From Silene latifolia (lineage: Eukaryota; Streptophyta; Magnoliopsida; Caryophyllales; Caryophyllaceae), in assembly GCF_048544455.1 (NCBI RefSeq), contig NC_133538.1, positions 37,821,469-37,885,468 of the forward strand: a stretch of DNA of 64,000 bases. The letters run 5' to 3'. Of this stretch, positions 45,290-58,337 are shown piece by piece. Numbering within the stretch: position 1 is the stretch's first letter; the number at the start of each line of letters is the position of its first letter. The notes beneath the pieces are model-generated. The model saw nothing but the letters and a program-made list of their open reading frames with translations. It was not told the origin of the DNA and did no database searches. The position numbers and the translations under genes are program-made.

Positions 45290-46700
45290 CGTGTCGAGAT
45301 CCAATCAAGACATAGGCCCTCTAGCCTAAGAACAGCTCCCACTGTTTTCATAGTGTGCGGGACTCATTCTTTTGCATATCTCATGATTGCAAGTGTACTC
45401 AATTTCCGTTATAAATATCTCTCATTGTTCTTTATTGCCTAGAACGATTCTAGAAAATCTACTTCTTAATTAACATAGACACAATGGTATCTTAACCATA
45501 CTAATGTGTTTTGATTATGGTTTTGTCGGAAACCATGCGCAATCTCAATTGTCAATTGTCACTTGTGTAACACCCTTACACAAAATTGCATCAAAAACAT
45601 TTTGCATTATAGCCTTAATGCTTCTGCAGGCACTTAAGGGTAATCTTTTATGGCTTACTTGGTAAATATTACTTAAATTCGATTTGAAAACAATTCATCA
45701 TACTCCAAGTATATGAAGTGTTATACATCATTTTCTATTTAATTGATTTGGCAGCGGAAGCAAATGGAATCAATCAAATATGTTCAACTTTATTGAACTT
45801 AGTCATGAATCTTATGAACAGAAGACTTCTTATTTGACGCTAATATCATGTGGATTTATCTTCATAAATCCGGATATTAAAGATGTATTATAATACTCCA
45901 AAAGTCTTACATAATTCACAATGATCAATATGTCATCCACATATAAGACTAATAAAAATTTCGTAACTCCCACTAAACTTCATGTATAAACAGAACTTCT
46001 CGACTTATCGAGAAAAGTTTTATAACATGATCAAAACATTGATTCTAACTCATTGATGTCCTACTTAAGACCATCTCTTAAGTTGCACATTATTTTAGGA
46101 TTGCAAGAATCTATAAAACTCATGACATGTATTGAATACATTCCTTCTCTTGAAGAAGTGGGTTTTAGATTCACATGATGTGTGCGTATCCTCATAATGA
46201 AACAAAATCCCTAAGAAGATTCAAATAGACTTAAGCATTTCAATTAGTGCAAAACCCTTTGCAACCAATCTTGCTTTGAAATCTCTCTTTATTAGTGCAG
46301 AACCCTTTCTCACTAATCAAGCCCTTTTGTTTCGGATTTTCATGGCTCTAAGCTTTGTATTGAGTTGTGACTTAAACACTCTTATGTAAGTCATATGTTC
46401 ATTACTTTCTAGAAGTAATCAACTTGGAATCAAACAATTTCTTTGTAAGTTCTTTACTTTCTTAAAAGTAAAATGAATTCATCATCTTTAACAATTGACG
46501 AATTTAACCTCCTAGGTTTTAAAGAAACAACATCTTACGCAAAACGTCTCATGTAGCCAAGAAAGACCAGTTTCTTGCGACATAACATTCTCGGTGGCAT
46601 TCTTTGTGGCTCTTGAATAATTTCTCCCACTCTGTCTTCTAGAAATAAACTTGTATTTTAGAAAGACAGCTTCACGAGCCGCAAACCCGTCGTACTCGTG
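45290..46700 (-). pseudogene. Copia-2 pol relics
   Basis: Three islands keep copia order on the minus strand: an RNase H fragment with NSGA (about 45290-45362), the RT catalytic LYVDDIL motif (about 45924-45948, preceded by YMKFSGS), and the integrase/RT junction with AREAVFLKYKFISRRQSGRN (about 46610-46700). Everything between is beyond recognition. No frame longer than 82 codons survives. Confidence 0.7.
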
Positions 46701-48359
46701 ATGATTGAAAAGGGAAAAATGAGCATTTGTTTCTTGTGAAAACTTACAAACATGGTACATATCTCATATGATTCGTTTAGATTTAGTGGAAAAATAATTT
46801 AGACAAAATGATAAAATCCCCAAGGGATCAAGTAACTCAAAGTAACTTGATCGAAGTCCAAACCATATCGAATAGCGTTTGATTTCTTATCCAACCACAC
46901 ATTGTCCCATAATGTGTGTTAAGAGAGATTAACTTGTGATATTATATCACATTTCCTTTGGCTTATATCAAAGTCTTCACTTTGATAATCCCATCACGAC
47001 TAAATCGTGATTCTTTGAATACTTTGAACTTCTTCAAAGATTTCTCTATTTACCTTATTAAGTGAACATATTAGTGTCAACTTAAATCGTTGGTAAAAGA
47101 AAATGATCAACCTATTTTGGATCAATGATTTACAATCTCGATCTCCTTTTCAACCAAAACGCACGAGACATCTTGCTTTGAATACAAGATACGCATATAC
47201 CATTAACAATCTAATGGTTTCAAGAGTACTCGATAACTCTTTGCGTTCATCATTCCAAAATTTAAGGTTTAATCTTGGGTTACCAATTTGAGTCTTACAT
47301 CATCTACATGATATATCATTCTAGTTTGGTTTAGAATATACTCACCTTGATGATGGGCTAGCCATACATCAAATCGTGGTGTATAGGGTCACAAAAGTCA
47401 AAACCTCTTTTGTATCTTAACAAGTTTATATTCTTATTTAGAGTTTATGCACTTAATAGTCATAATTAAGTACAACTTTAAATCCAAAAACTAGATTGAG
47501 TACACAATTACTCTATCTCTCGACTTCATTGTTGCTAGTCGTCATATTCTAATCATCCTATGTATCAAACATAATGATGAAAACCACCACCGGTTTCTAA
47601 TATTGACGAAGTAGTACTAGCAAAATTTATGTTTAATCAAATAAACATTTAAAGAAGAAGATCCCATTAGATGTCCCACAACTAACTTGTTGATTCTTCA
47701 ATTATTTGGGGTAGTTTCCTTTCTAGTGTCCAACATTTTAAGACAATGGAAACTATATCGGTTGGGATTGATAGGTTTAGTATCGTCATTCTCAATAACT
47801 TTACCTTTAACATTACCTTGTATCAATTCCATTATAATCTTTACTTCTTGAACCTCGTCCTCATCTTAACAGTTTAAGAGAATGCTCCCACTTAATTCAA
47901 TGAGTCTTTGTTTTGAGAAGCAAAATTGAATTCATGAAGATCACTCTTCATTTGTTCGTTTTAGTCTTAAAACTTTCATTGAAGTGGTTGTGTTATTTTG
48001 GTCAATTACGAATTCTTGACAAAACTTAATTACCAAAACAATTTATCGCTTCAAGGTACTTAATTCATTTAAGTACATGAAAAACAATCCATTGTAAGTA
48101 GATGTGTTAGTCTAGAATCAAAAACCTGTTTGATAATGAATAACTTTAATCTATACTCTTTGTAAGAGATCCTTAGCAATGGTTAATTCGAGGTCTTTAG
48201 AATAAAATTCAAATTTTGTCTTTAGATACGATGTTTTAATGGAGTTTTGAATCGAAATGATATCGTATATGAATTGTGGTAAAGAAATAGAATAATATAA
48301 CAACGGAATAGTGGAAAACTTAACATTTATCGTTTTAATAATACTTGTAAACAACAAGT
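46701..48359 (-). other. Copia-2 unrecognisable former coding region
   Basis: By position this should hold protease and integrase, but no motif can be read. AT-rich, only short ORFs. Confidence 0.5.
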
Positions 48360-50485
48360 AAAGCATTTACATAGTGACCTCTACCCAACTATGATAAATG
48401 ATTCCAAGACCCAAATTCATATCGACTTAGGCACGGTATGGCCGATGAAACCCTTATCAATATAACTCGGTGGATTAACGTTTTAATCGATTCTACTTTT
48501 AGAACTCTTGGTCGATAAAATTACTCTAATAATTATCTATAGCCCAAAACACATCCGACAAGGGCACGGTATGGCCGATGAAACCCTTATCGAAAAACTT
48601 TTGTTGAGTTCAATCCAAATTTCGAATAAATGTGTCCATGATCCAAATCCACATCAATTTAGGCACGGTATGGACGATGAAACCCTTATCAATATGAACT
48701 CGGTGGATAGACATTTATCACCCACTTCCCCTACGTAACAAGGTTTGTACCCCGGTAGGGCCGAGTGCACTCCCTCGCGAAATAGGTTTTCATGGTTTCT
48801 ACTATTTGGTAAGGCTATGTCTCAATTAATTGTTTTAGCGAGAGGTCATGTCAATTTATTATCTATCACGTTTTAAGTGAACTAAAGCGGTGAACTACGA
48901 TAATTCTAATTGACACGGTCGATAAACTCGATGAAAGAAGATGCATGTTTTAGTTATGGCGATTTAGCGATGCATGTGACATATAAATAAAATGCAAAAC
49001 ATAAAAATAAATCCTAGTATGGCCTTCCTGAAATAGAAAAACTATTTAACTATTACATATTCGGAAACCAACTCCATTGGTCCCTTGAATTTCGGTTGTG
49101 GCACGCATCTCGAGGTAACACCGTCTTTATGTATCGCCAACTTGAAGAAATCCGTCTTTGGGAACTCCGAGATGAATAAAATTACATAATAAATTACATA
49201 ATTTCCTATTATACATTTGTAACTAAAATAAAAATAAATCTATTAAATTAAAAAACGGTGATACGAGATCACAATAAAATTATAACCGAATCGATATTCC
49301 CATACATTTCGGGAAATACCAATTAAAAACTAAGCCCATACTAAGTAAAAATTACATAAATTAAAATTATGACAATCATAAAGAAAATGCAGCATTATAA
49401 TATGTATGAACATGCCCAATTTTATGCTAAATCGCCTTTAATTAGCCAATATCGTATATTACTCGGTTTTTACGGTTTGCGTGATTTCAACATTTTATAA
49501 TCACAAAAATTACATAAATTCATATTTATGCATAAGTTAATTACCCTAACCTCTTAGGACTCAAAATTTAGTCTTCACTAATTATTTGACCATAATTAAC
49601 TCATATTTATAAAATTTGTTCATTAATGGACTTAAAATTACAAAAATAAGCTATAAACTTCAAATAAATCACAAAATTTCAATTAAATTCAAAATTTGAA
49701 ATTTAAACTCACGAACATTCTGGAAAAATACCATGACACTCATAATATTCAAAACCTTAGGTTAAAAATTTCGATTTTTTCCGGAAAAACAATGTTGCGG
49801 TTTATCGGTTTTAACCAAAATAATCATAAAAACATGTGAAAATTTATATACATTAACTTTTCAATTTTAGATCTGAAAAAGATAATAAAATGCAACATTG
49901 GACGTTTTTCCTTAGTCATAGATTATGTTTTATTAAATTTTCACTAATAATGTCACTATTTATGCTATTTTTCTTCAAAAATCCATAAATCATGCAAAAA
50001 GACTTCACTATAACCTATTATTTTACACACATCTTGTAAAATTGCATGTGACAACATACTAAATTTCTATGACCAGATTCGAAATTTATCTCATATTAAC
50101 CTATTTTTCACCTAAATCCGAATTTAATAATGAAAAATCCATTTTTCGAGCATAAGAAGTCCAAAAATAATGAAAATTTACAGGTTATCTCAAAATATTA
50201 TATGTGACAACATATACAAAAATCACTGGAAAATTCGAAGTATAGCTAATTTTAGACCGAAAATGACATTTTTACTCATAAAATCATATTTAAATGCCAT
50301 TATAGTATAATATGAACAATAAAAATCCGTAAATTTAACCAAAATATCCTAAAACATTTTAGGACCAGAAATTTTAACATTCATGAATTAATTTCTTGAT
50401 ATATCATAATAACACAAATTATACAAGTTTTATATGTTAATCTTTATAACTCGGAAAAACTTTTAACCGATTTGCATGCAAACAA
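48360..50485 (-). other. Copia-2 untranslated leader
   Basis: Inverted homologue of the Copia-1 leader, including the three GGCACGGTATGGCCGAT-type motif copies (about 48429, 48565 and 48663). Better preserved than the coding region. Confidence 0.8.
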
Positions 50486-50505
50486 CCATGGCTCTTGATA
50501 CCGAT
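50486..50505 (-). promoter_or_regulatory. Copia-2 primer binding site, imperfect
   Basis: Complement reads ATCGGTATCAAGAGCCATGG. Compared with Copia-1 it has C for T in the first pairing base and one extra A inside the site, which should weaken priming. Confidence 0.65.
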
Positions 50506-51062
50506 TGAAGGAAAAGTAGATCTATATACTAACATACTCATATATGTTTTAATTTAATTTGTCATAAAATTAATAAGTGATCTTATGCATGCAAACAATA
50601 ACAAAATTAGAGAAGAAATCGTATTCTCACCATATGAATTTCGGTCATCATATGGGCACCAACAAGATCTCCTTCTTGTTAGTTCTTGAGCTTTCCAATA
50701 ATGGATGAACATTCAAAAATTCCAAAGTAGAGATTCTCCTCTTGATTGCACCCAAGACTATCCCATATCTCTACTAAACAATATGTGCTAGATATTTATT
50801 TAATAGTATACCTTAAAATTGATTACTAATACTCATATATTACATTAATAATTTTAGTAATCTTTTATGAACAATTTAGATCAAAAATCTCATGTTTTGA
50901 TGAAGATAAAGAGAGAAAAAGAATAATGCATGAACTTGCATGTGGTAATGAATGAATGAAAATAAGAGAACTCATATTCTCAAATAAGAGGAGAGGAGCA
51001 CGGTTTTGAGGAGACAAAATGCCAAGGATGGCATCTTTTCTTTATGCTTTTTCACTTCCCCA

Positions 51063-51836
51063 CAATTCTTATATCCTACACCCATGTGTAGGATACTACA
51101 TACTCCCTCCAACCCCCCACTCCCCACTCATCCTCAACTTCCTCCTTTTTTTTTTCTTTTTTTCTTCTTTTACATTTTTTTTCTTTTAAAATTTTAAAAC
51201 AAAAATTAACTTCCATTTTTAAGAAAAGTTACGACGGTCATATTCAGTTTAAGTGTTACGTAATGTTACATTCACGATATGACACTATTATATTCATTTT
51301 AAATTTAGTGAATATGACAATATTGTTTAATGAATATGTGCTTTAAAGTGCGATATTCACAATAGGACACTATCATATTCACTTTCAGTTTAGTGAATAT
51401 GACAGTGTAGTTTGATGAATATGTATTATAGGGTGTGATATTCATCTGATGGTTCTATTATATTCACTTTCACTTTAGTGAATATGACATTTATAGTTTA
51501 GTGAATATGACTTTAATTGTTCAAATATATTGAACAATAATCATGAATGTTTAATTTCATACCAAAATCGCATAATACAAAATAATTGAAGGAAAAAAAA
51601 TTATGTGATATGATATGAATATGTCAATTACGTTATGTGAATATGTGAGGAAAAATAAAATAAATAACAAAATATATCAAATATGATCTCAATTTGTAGA
51701 GGAATAAAAATTATGAATAATAATATATTTTTTATTATTTTCTAATTTATTAAATTTATAATTTATTTATTATAAGAAAAAAAATTAAGAAAAGGGAGTA
51801 CCATACACCATACTCCTGGGTGCATGGTATAATTTA
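51063..51836. mobile_element. MITE-like insertion in the Copia-2 5' LTR
   Basis: Absent from the partner LTR, so its borders are exact. It is flanked by CCCA (51059-51062 and 51837-51840). The ends are imperfect inverted repeats of about 40 bp around TACACCCATG..TACTCCCT. No coding capacity. The superfamily is not clear from a 4-bp duplication. Confidence 0.8.
51281..51515. repeat. Tandem repeat inside the MITE, about 84-bp unit
   Basis: Nearly three copies starting GACACTATTATATTCA-like at 51281, 51365 and about 51450. Each contains TTCACT..AGTGAATATGAC, itself an inverted repeat. Confidence 0.75.
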
Positions 51837-52600
51837 CCCAAATTGTAGGCATGTAAGTCTACTTAGTGTAGGTGTGTAAGCTAGTGTAGGTTAGCCATGA
51901 TTAGGTCATTTTATCTCATAAAATAATTCACCCACTAACACCTTCCATCTCCATTATTTCGGTCCATATACATAAAATGGACTACCATTTTATTTTGTCA
52001 ATTTGTCATTTATCACACAATATGTCACATATAGTATGATACATGTTATTAATTAATTAAATGCATATTTATCACATAAATATCATTTTATAAATTAATT
52101 AAATTACATTCAACAAATTGACTAGTGATACTTGATCACATAAATAAAATGGGTCATTTGATTATAATTCACAATACCTTGTAATTATAATTAACCATTC
52201 ATTCCTATCTCTATTGTTTCTCAAACAATAAATAATTTTAGTAACAAAGCATTTTATTACTAAAATAAATCTTATTTAATCCCATTACAATAAGATATTT
52301 ATTCTCTCTCACAAATCGAATTGTTCAATTTTAAGGAATTGATCAACTTGCATCGTCATACAGTTAATCAACTTTGTAGATAAGGGCATCATCCTTTAGG
52401 TGTGACCTTAAGGGATCAACTGACCACCACCGTCCCACGACAGTAACGTCAAACTCTAGCAAGCCAATCGTTACCGATTAATGTTGATCAGTTGACTATA
52501 TAATTGAATCATCCCTTACGTATTCTTTATATGAGATTTAATAATGATATTTAAATCATGTGATCGCACCATTGTTGAGGACACATTTCCCAACAGTCCC

Positions 52601-54270
52601 CACAACTAACGGTTACCCTTTAATTAGTTATATCTCCCTTTCGTATCCCTAGCAAACCAACCATTCACCTCATATCGTTAATTGCCCAAAGAATTATACA
52701 CTAGGCTCACCTCATGATAATCCAAACTCCCAAACTCAGTCACTATCTACAAATCGACGTCGCGACATAACTCCATCTAAGTTCACTACATACCCCTCTC
52801 CTCTATCCCTCTATAACAACCTTTCATTACATATATCCTTAAGCAACTCAATCCTAACCGTCTCTCTCCATAAATCCGTACACATACCACTATGTCACTA
52901 TTCATATTCCAACCCAATATTTCATTCTCACATTTCTTTACACTTACTTCACCCTTGCCCATATACATTTACTTTTCTATTACTCAACACACGACTATAT
53001 CACTCATCATATCTCACAAAACATGCTCTTTACCTCGATTAGCTCATCATTCTTCCCTTTCCTTTTTCCCCACTATCCCTCACAACCATATATAACTCAT
53101 GTCCTTCCTATCCAACACATATCCCTCATAAGCCGACATTCTCCATATCATAACATCCGGTAACTTACGTATCAAGACCGTCGCATATATAAAAGAATGC
53201 GTTAAGACTCAAAACATACGTATGCACATACCCCACGACTCAAAATAAATGTAAGAACATAGCCACCGACTCAAAATTAAGGTGAAAATATAGCCACCGA
53301 CTTAAAACGACCGCCAACAGAGGTACTCGGTCGAGTACATAGCATACTAGGTCGAGTACAGTGTACTTGGTCGAGTAATGAGACTACTCGGCCGAGTTCA
53401 CGACACCAGAAGCTGAACAGAATTATCACAGGAAGAATAATCGGCCGAATATGGAATACTCGGTCGAGTATGAAAGATACTCGGCCGAGTAGGGCATACT
53501 CGGTCGAGTATCGGCACAGTTCTCAACACCGTCCAGTTTTCGTAAAATAGTCATATCTCACTCGTTACTTGGTCATTTTGGGCGTGTGACCTATCGTTAG
53601 AATCGTAAGAAGACAAGCTATCACATCCAATTGGAATTAAAGCAATATAATTTCTAGAACTAAACTTATGACAATTTTAAGACAACCCTTCCGTAATCGA
53701 TCTTCATACAAATCAAATTTTCTAAACAAAACAACTTGAACATGAATAAAGCAAATATTAACAACTCGATACTTCTAAAAACCAGTACATAAGTGAACTT
53801 TATCATACCCACATGAAAATTAAACACGACATTCATATATATAGACGCATGCCCTTAATCACATGCTACTACCAACAGACCAAACATTAACATCATCATG
53901 ATCATATACACATGAACCACTACTATTTTGAAAGCCATGTACTAAACAAGGAACATGCTCGACATATATCATGCTCAAGATCTATCGTATACAGATTCAC
54001 AATTCATCCTTCATATATTACCACGTTCCAACACTTTCACCATTCTTCCAACAACTTCACAAGATTCACGTTATAGGTATCAAACATACATGACTCAAAC
54101 ATACAACAGTTTCCCCCCATGTGACCGGCTTGAGATCTTAAGGGCCTTAATGCGAATTCGAGACGTCTCCCAAGTCTTTGCGGTAGTTCCAAACAACTCT
54201 CCCCGGGTTCATTTTATTTAGACTCCCTAAGTTCATTGGGTTCATTAGTTTTAGGTGCCAGAATCGTCGA
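52601..54270 (-). other. Coding-free element, internal region (5' side)
   Basis: No frame of interest. It contains a second palindrome cluster at 53316-53512 and ends at the primer site. Confidence 0.6.
53316..53512. repeat. TACTCGGCCGAGTA palindrome cluster, internal
   Basis: About eight variants of the 14-bp palindrome (TACTCGGTCGAGTA, TACTCGGCCGAGTA and relatives) in 200 bp of the leader. The same motif recurs in both LTRs (40426-40560 and 55449-55560). Confidence 0.8.
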
Positions 54271-54281
54271 CTCTGATACCA
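54271..54281 (-). promoter_or_regulatory. Primer binding site of the coding-free element
   Basis: The complement is TGGTATCAGAG, three bases from the 5' LTR, matching initiator-Met tRNA. It fixes the element on the minus strand. Confidence 0.8.
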
Positions 54282-54284
54282 CTT

Positions 54285-55584
54285 TGTAACACCCCCTCAT
54301 ACCAAGGTACCTTACCAAGGACTACCCTAGCATAAAAGACTGTTACCATCTCGGTTTTCCGAGGTTAGTATATCAAAGTTACCAATCCCAAACAACCTTT
54401 ATTAAAGTATAAAGAGTTAGTGATTACATGATTCCAAAACCAAACCAAAGTATAACTGTGAAGGGTCTAACAACTACAAAGAATGCAATCTAAGTCTCTT
54501 GACGGCGGAAGCTAGACTCGAGTGATGACTCCTCATGACTGTCCCATAGCTAAACATCTGCATTACCTGTCATAATCTGCTCACCATCCCCGAATAGATC
54601 ACCGCAGGTTTTACAAAACAACAATACGGGGTCGGTTACTGCATAATCAAAGTAAGACAAGTATGATAAGGTAATCAGCTGATCAACATCCACCTCCGTC
54701 TCCCAATCACACACAATCACTGACTACACACCGAGGTGTGTAGCCCTGCCAGATTACCCATCGCAACAGGTAATCCTCGCCGCCAGTGGGGGGACCGCAG
54801 CCAATCCCCATCTAAACCCCGCTCATCAACGAGTGATAACCCTGTCCTATTAATGTGCACATCCCCTCCCATGGCGGGTTCCACGGAGGGCGAAACTAGG
54901 GCGTGAAGCCACTCCCGCAAGTGACTCCACCCAGCCGAGGATGCACCTCGCGAACCATCATCATCAATCACCACAACACCACCACCAACTCCAATACTCC
55001 AACAACAACAGATAATCACAACAACAATTACCATAATCGCAATACAAACTTAAATCAATTAAACAGGAACTGAATAGGGAAATCCTACCTTTTCGTAATC
55101 CGCTATGCTGCAATCAATCATACAATGTGCATAGCAAATACCACATTGTGACCTACAACAATTATAATCAACAATCCCCAAATTAACCTAAAACAATCAT
55201 TAGGACAAAACCCTAAAGACAATCTATTAACTGATTACAAAGCACCAGAGACTCACCAACGAAATCGAGACAAAAGACGGAAGTGTAGACTTGCGATCGG
55301 CCAATTAGCCTTGAGAGTGATTAGGGTGATTAGACAGAGAGATTAACATCGTTAGGTTTTGGTAAAAATGATTTAGAAACTGTAAACATAATTTATATAA
55401 TCTCTAATCACCTTAACCAAACCACGGAAAATAACACCCGTCAGACCGGATACTCGGTCGAGTATAGAGTATACTCGGCCGAGTGTTCCTGGGCAGTAGT
55501 CAAATAGGATACACAACACACTTTACTCGACCGAGTAGGCCATACTCGGCCGAGTACCAGGCTTAGGAAAACCGTAGTATTACA
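54285..55584 (-). repeat. Coding-free element, 5' LTR
   Basis: 1300 bp. The 105-codon minus frame at 54717-55034 has a related frame in the other LTR but consists only of LTR sequence and is not called a gene. Confidence 0.87.
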
Positions 55585-55589
55585 ATTTT

Positions 55590-57060
55590 CATTTGACCTA
55601 TGAATTTGAGTTATATTTTTGATGAGTTTTACCATCTTTACAGTAACAAGTTCTGCTAATTACGCAAAACTAATACTATAGAAACAAAATACTTTTGTGA
55701 CCGTATAGGTTTAGTGTACATCCCCCGAATTCTTATATGTTAAACGAGGGTGATAGATGGAGTAGAGTAGAAGGTTCTATGGTGTTAGAAGACACTGGAG
55801 ACCTGTGTGCCTCTCTCACTCACCTAAGTGAATGAAAGGATCGTCCTAAGAGGAATGGAGACAATCTAAGTGTGTATTAACTCGTCTGAGAAAGGAGAAA
55901 TGACTACTCTGGAATTTGAATTGTAATTTTCTAAGAAATGATAGATGACTATTCTGCAATTTTTGGCTGGAATTTTGTTGTCTTAAGAATTTTTAGACTT
56001 TTGATGCTGGATTTGATTGCAACTAGGCGGAATTTTTTTGTTTTTTGTTTTTTCATGTCTTTTGACACTGGATTCGTATCTCTTTGAGATCATAATTTTT
56101 CTCTTTGAATTTTTGAAACTTTTGTCACTGGAGTTGATTTCAAGTTTGACTGGAATTTTTGTCGACTTATGAGAGTCTTTAGTGTGAGTATTTTTGAGCT
56201 TGTATTGGTACTTGGACTCACATCTTAAATTAATTCTAAGGGACTAGTGGTCACCTATAAAACAGCACGGACTGCGCGCTACCGTGTCTTATTTAATTTG
56301 ATATGTTTAGGCACGAGTGTACTACGAATTTGATTTGAACATTTTTGAGCTAGTTTTGTAGCATCAACGGGAATGGTTGACAATATTTGATTAAATGGCC
56401 GATCATATGAGTTTGTGCTCATCTGGTAGTCATTTGAGATATGAGAAATTGAAAAATTTGGTAGAAAGCAATTTCTCCTCATTTGGTAATCATTTGAAGT
56501 ATGGGAAATTGACATATCTTGTAGAAGGATAGAGAGTTGTGCTCATTTAGATTGGTAGTCATATGAAATATGAAAAATTTGACAAATCAGGTAAAATCAT
56601 AGAATCTCCAAACCTAGAGGTCACCTAGCTAGAGACACGGCGATCAAGGAATTATCACACCACAGAGGTTGATAAAATGGTCAAATGCACGCCCTCGTTC
56701 AGGCTGACTCTAAGAGGTCGATTGATCTACACTAAAGAGATACGCTCTAAAGTATTTCAAGTATATTCTACTAGTTAAGGGTAAAAAGTAGAACAAGTGA
56801 CTAATAAAAATGACATATGCTCATATTTACTTATTCAACTCAAAAAGGACTAGGATGGCTCTATATTTAGTTAGACACTTGATGTAAATGACAGTTATTT
56901 GACAATTGTTAGCAATAAGTTTTGAGAACGTAGTTATGAGATTAACTATAAGAGTGATTTTACTTGTTTTATTGACATATTTGTGCTTACTCTGTGTTGT
57001 TTGGAAATTGATGAAAAGACTCGAGGTAGAAGGTGACACTTAAATTTCTACATTAGATCA
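55590..57060 (-). other. Tat-like internal remnant, rejoined from 39242
   Basis: No gene. Continues the repeat-rich 3' region: CTGGAATTTTTG and CTGGATTTGATTG-like phrases recur through 55900-56160, and a roughly 60-bp unit occurs three times at 56411-56597. The right border is not marked by any recognisable end. Confidence 0.5.
56411..56597. repeat. Tandem repeat, about 60-bp unit, three copies
   Basis: Units contain CTCATTTGGTAATCATTTGA followed by GAAATTGA; the copies at 56411, 56470 and 56533 are imperfect. Confidence 0.65.
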
Positions 57061-57301
57061 CAAATGTACTTTTTTTCCTAAAAAGAAAATTTTTAAAGAG
57101 AGAAAAAGAAAAGTTGTTTTATTTTTCCAAAATAAAATAAATAATAATTTAAAATAAATAAAACTAAAAATTAAAATAAAACCCCATATTTTAGGGAAAC
57201 AAAAACTAAAGATTCAACCCTTGAAAAAATGAAGAGAGAGAAAGTAGAGAGAAAAAAGCTCTAAAAGTTAGGTTTCTTTTCCTTGTTTTGAGTGTGCCGT
57301 C

Positions 57302-58337
57302 ATGACAATAATGGCGAGATCTTCCTCGTCTAGATCAAATTCTGCAACAAAAAACCAAAAAAGTTCGTCTATTTTACCAAATAACCAAAAAAAGACAGGG
57401 CCTTAGCCATCAGAGGTGAATAAAGAGAATAATGTCAACGAGATTGTGGGTCTGGCTTCTTTTGACCTTGAATCTGTTGAAGTGGATGAGAATGGTGACG
57501 AATGAATTGTCCAGGGGAAAAAGAAGCAGGTTTTGGACCCTATTCCTGAGGAACCAAAGGAGATGCTACAGTTTACTGTTGAAGACGTACGTGATGAACT
57601 CAACTAATTGAAACCTTCAGTATACTGTTTCATTCTTGGAGCTAATCCACCTCCGGAGGTTGTGGAGGGCTTTATACGGAAGATTTGGGTGAACTATTCA
57701 ATTGACAAGGTAGCTTTTCTTCCCAGTGGTATTTTTCTTGTTCGTTTCATGAATGAGTAGAGTAAGGAGGCTGTCCTCAAACAGGGTCATTTCTTGTTTG
57801 ATAACAAGCCCCTGATTGTTAGGAACTGGACTGCAAATGTTGAGTTAACAAAAGACAATGTTAAGTCTGTGCCTGTATGGATTAAGTTGTGGGGTTTGCC
57901 TCTAAAATTTTGGGGCAAATGCCTTCCTCGAATTGCAGACTTAGTTGGGAAATATATTTGTAGTGATACTTCAACAATGGATAAGACTAGATTGGGGTTT
58001 GCTCATGTTTTGATTGAGGTACCATTTGGCAAAAAACTCCCTGATTTTGTGAAATTTTTAGATGAAGTATCACAGGAGGTTAAGTTTGATGTGGAATGTG
58101 AGTGGAATCCCATATTATGCACAGAATGTGGGGTGTGGGAGGGGGGAGGGTGGTCATGAGAGTGTGCATTGCAGGAAACCTAAGCAGAAAATGGCTCCCA
58201 AACCTGCCCCTATCAGTCAGAAATGGGTTCCTAAGAAGATAGTTGTGCCTTCTGTTGTTCAACCCACTGTCCATGTATCCTCTACTGTTATTGTGTCTGA
58301 GACTCCTGCAGTGACCAAGACACCTGAGGAAATTTAG
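57302..58337 (+). pseudogene. LINE ORF1 (nucleic-acid-binding protein), broken
   Basis: ATG at 57302 starts one frame with a Ser/Asn/Lys-rich head, then a DUF4283-type domain (about 57640-58080: VYCFILGANPPP, IWVNYSIDKVAFLPSG, VWIKLWGLPLKFWG) and a zinc knuckle CTEC..GHESVHC. Stops at 57404, 57503, 57605 and 57758 are all explicable as C-to-T or G-to-A changes. An expanded G-rich run inside the knuckle (about 58129-58155) shifts the frame. Coding resumes to TAG at 58335. Such proteins bind LINE RNA in the ribonucleoprotein. Confidence 0.85.

Larger units (their letters stand above)
43018..52595 (-). mobile_element. Copia-2, same family as Copia-1, coding region decayed
   Basis: GTCCC duplications (43013-43017 and 52596-52600) bracket a minus-strand element. 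Its leader, 3' non-coding region and hairpin match Copia-1, and its LTRs are a diverged version of Copia-1's. The two LTRs differ by about 11 bases and one 2-bp indel over 1.31 kb once the MITE in the 5' LTR is removed. Coding sequence is reduced to scattered relics. Young LTRs with a long-dead coding region indicate a non-autonomous lineage copied in trans. Confidence 0.92.
50506..52595 (-). repeat. Copia-2 5' LTR, interrupted by MITE
   Basis: 2090 bp, which equals the 1310-bp partner plus the 778-bp MITE with duplication and a 2-bp indel. Confidence 0.92.
39248..55584 (-). mobile_element. Coding-free chromovirus-like LTR element (LARD type)
   Basis: Direct LTRs starting TGTAAC and ending TTACA on the plus strand, with an exact ATTTT duplication (39243-39247 and 55585-55589). 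On the minus strand a TGGTATCAGAG primer site follows the 5' LTR (54285-55584), and AAGGAGGGAAGAC precedes the 3' LTR (39248-40586). The GAACTTCGGGGACGAAGTTC block next to the purine tract is typical of Tekay-like chromoviruses. Without Copia-2 the internal region is about 4.1 kb and contains no gag or pol trace, so it must have been moved by proteins from another element. LTRs differ by roughly 3% by eye, making it older than Copia-2. Confidence 0.87.

Noticed and set aside
54717-55034. 105-codon minus ORF in the coding-free element's LTR
   Set aside because: A similar but shorter frame in the other LTR is broken differently; composition-driven ORF.
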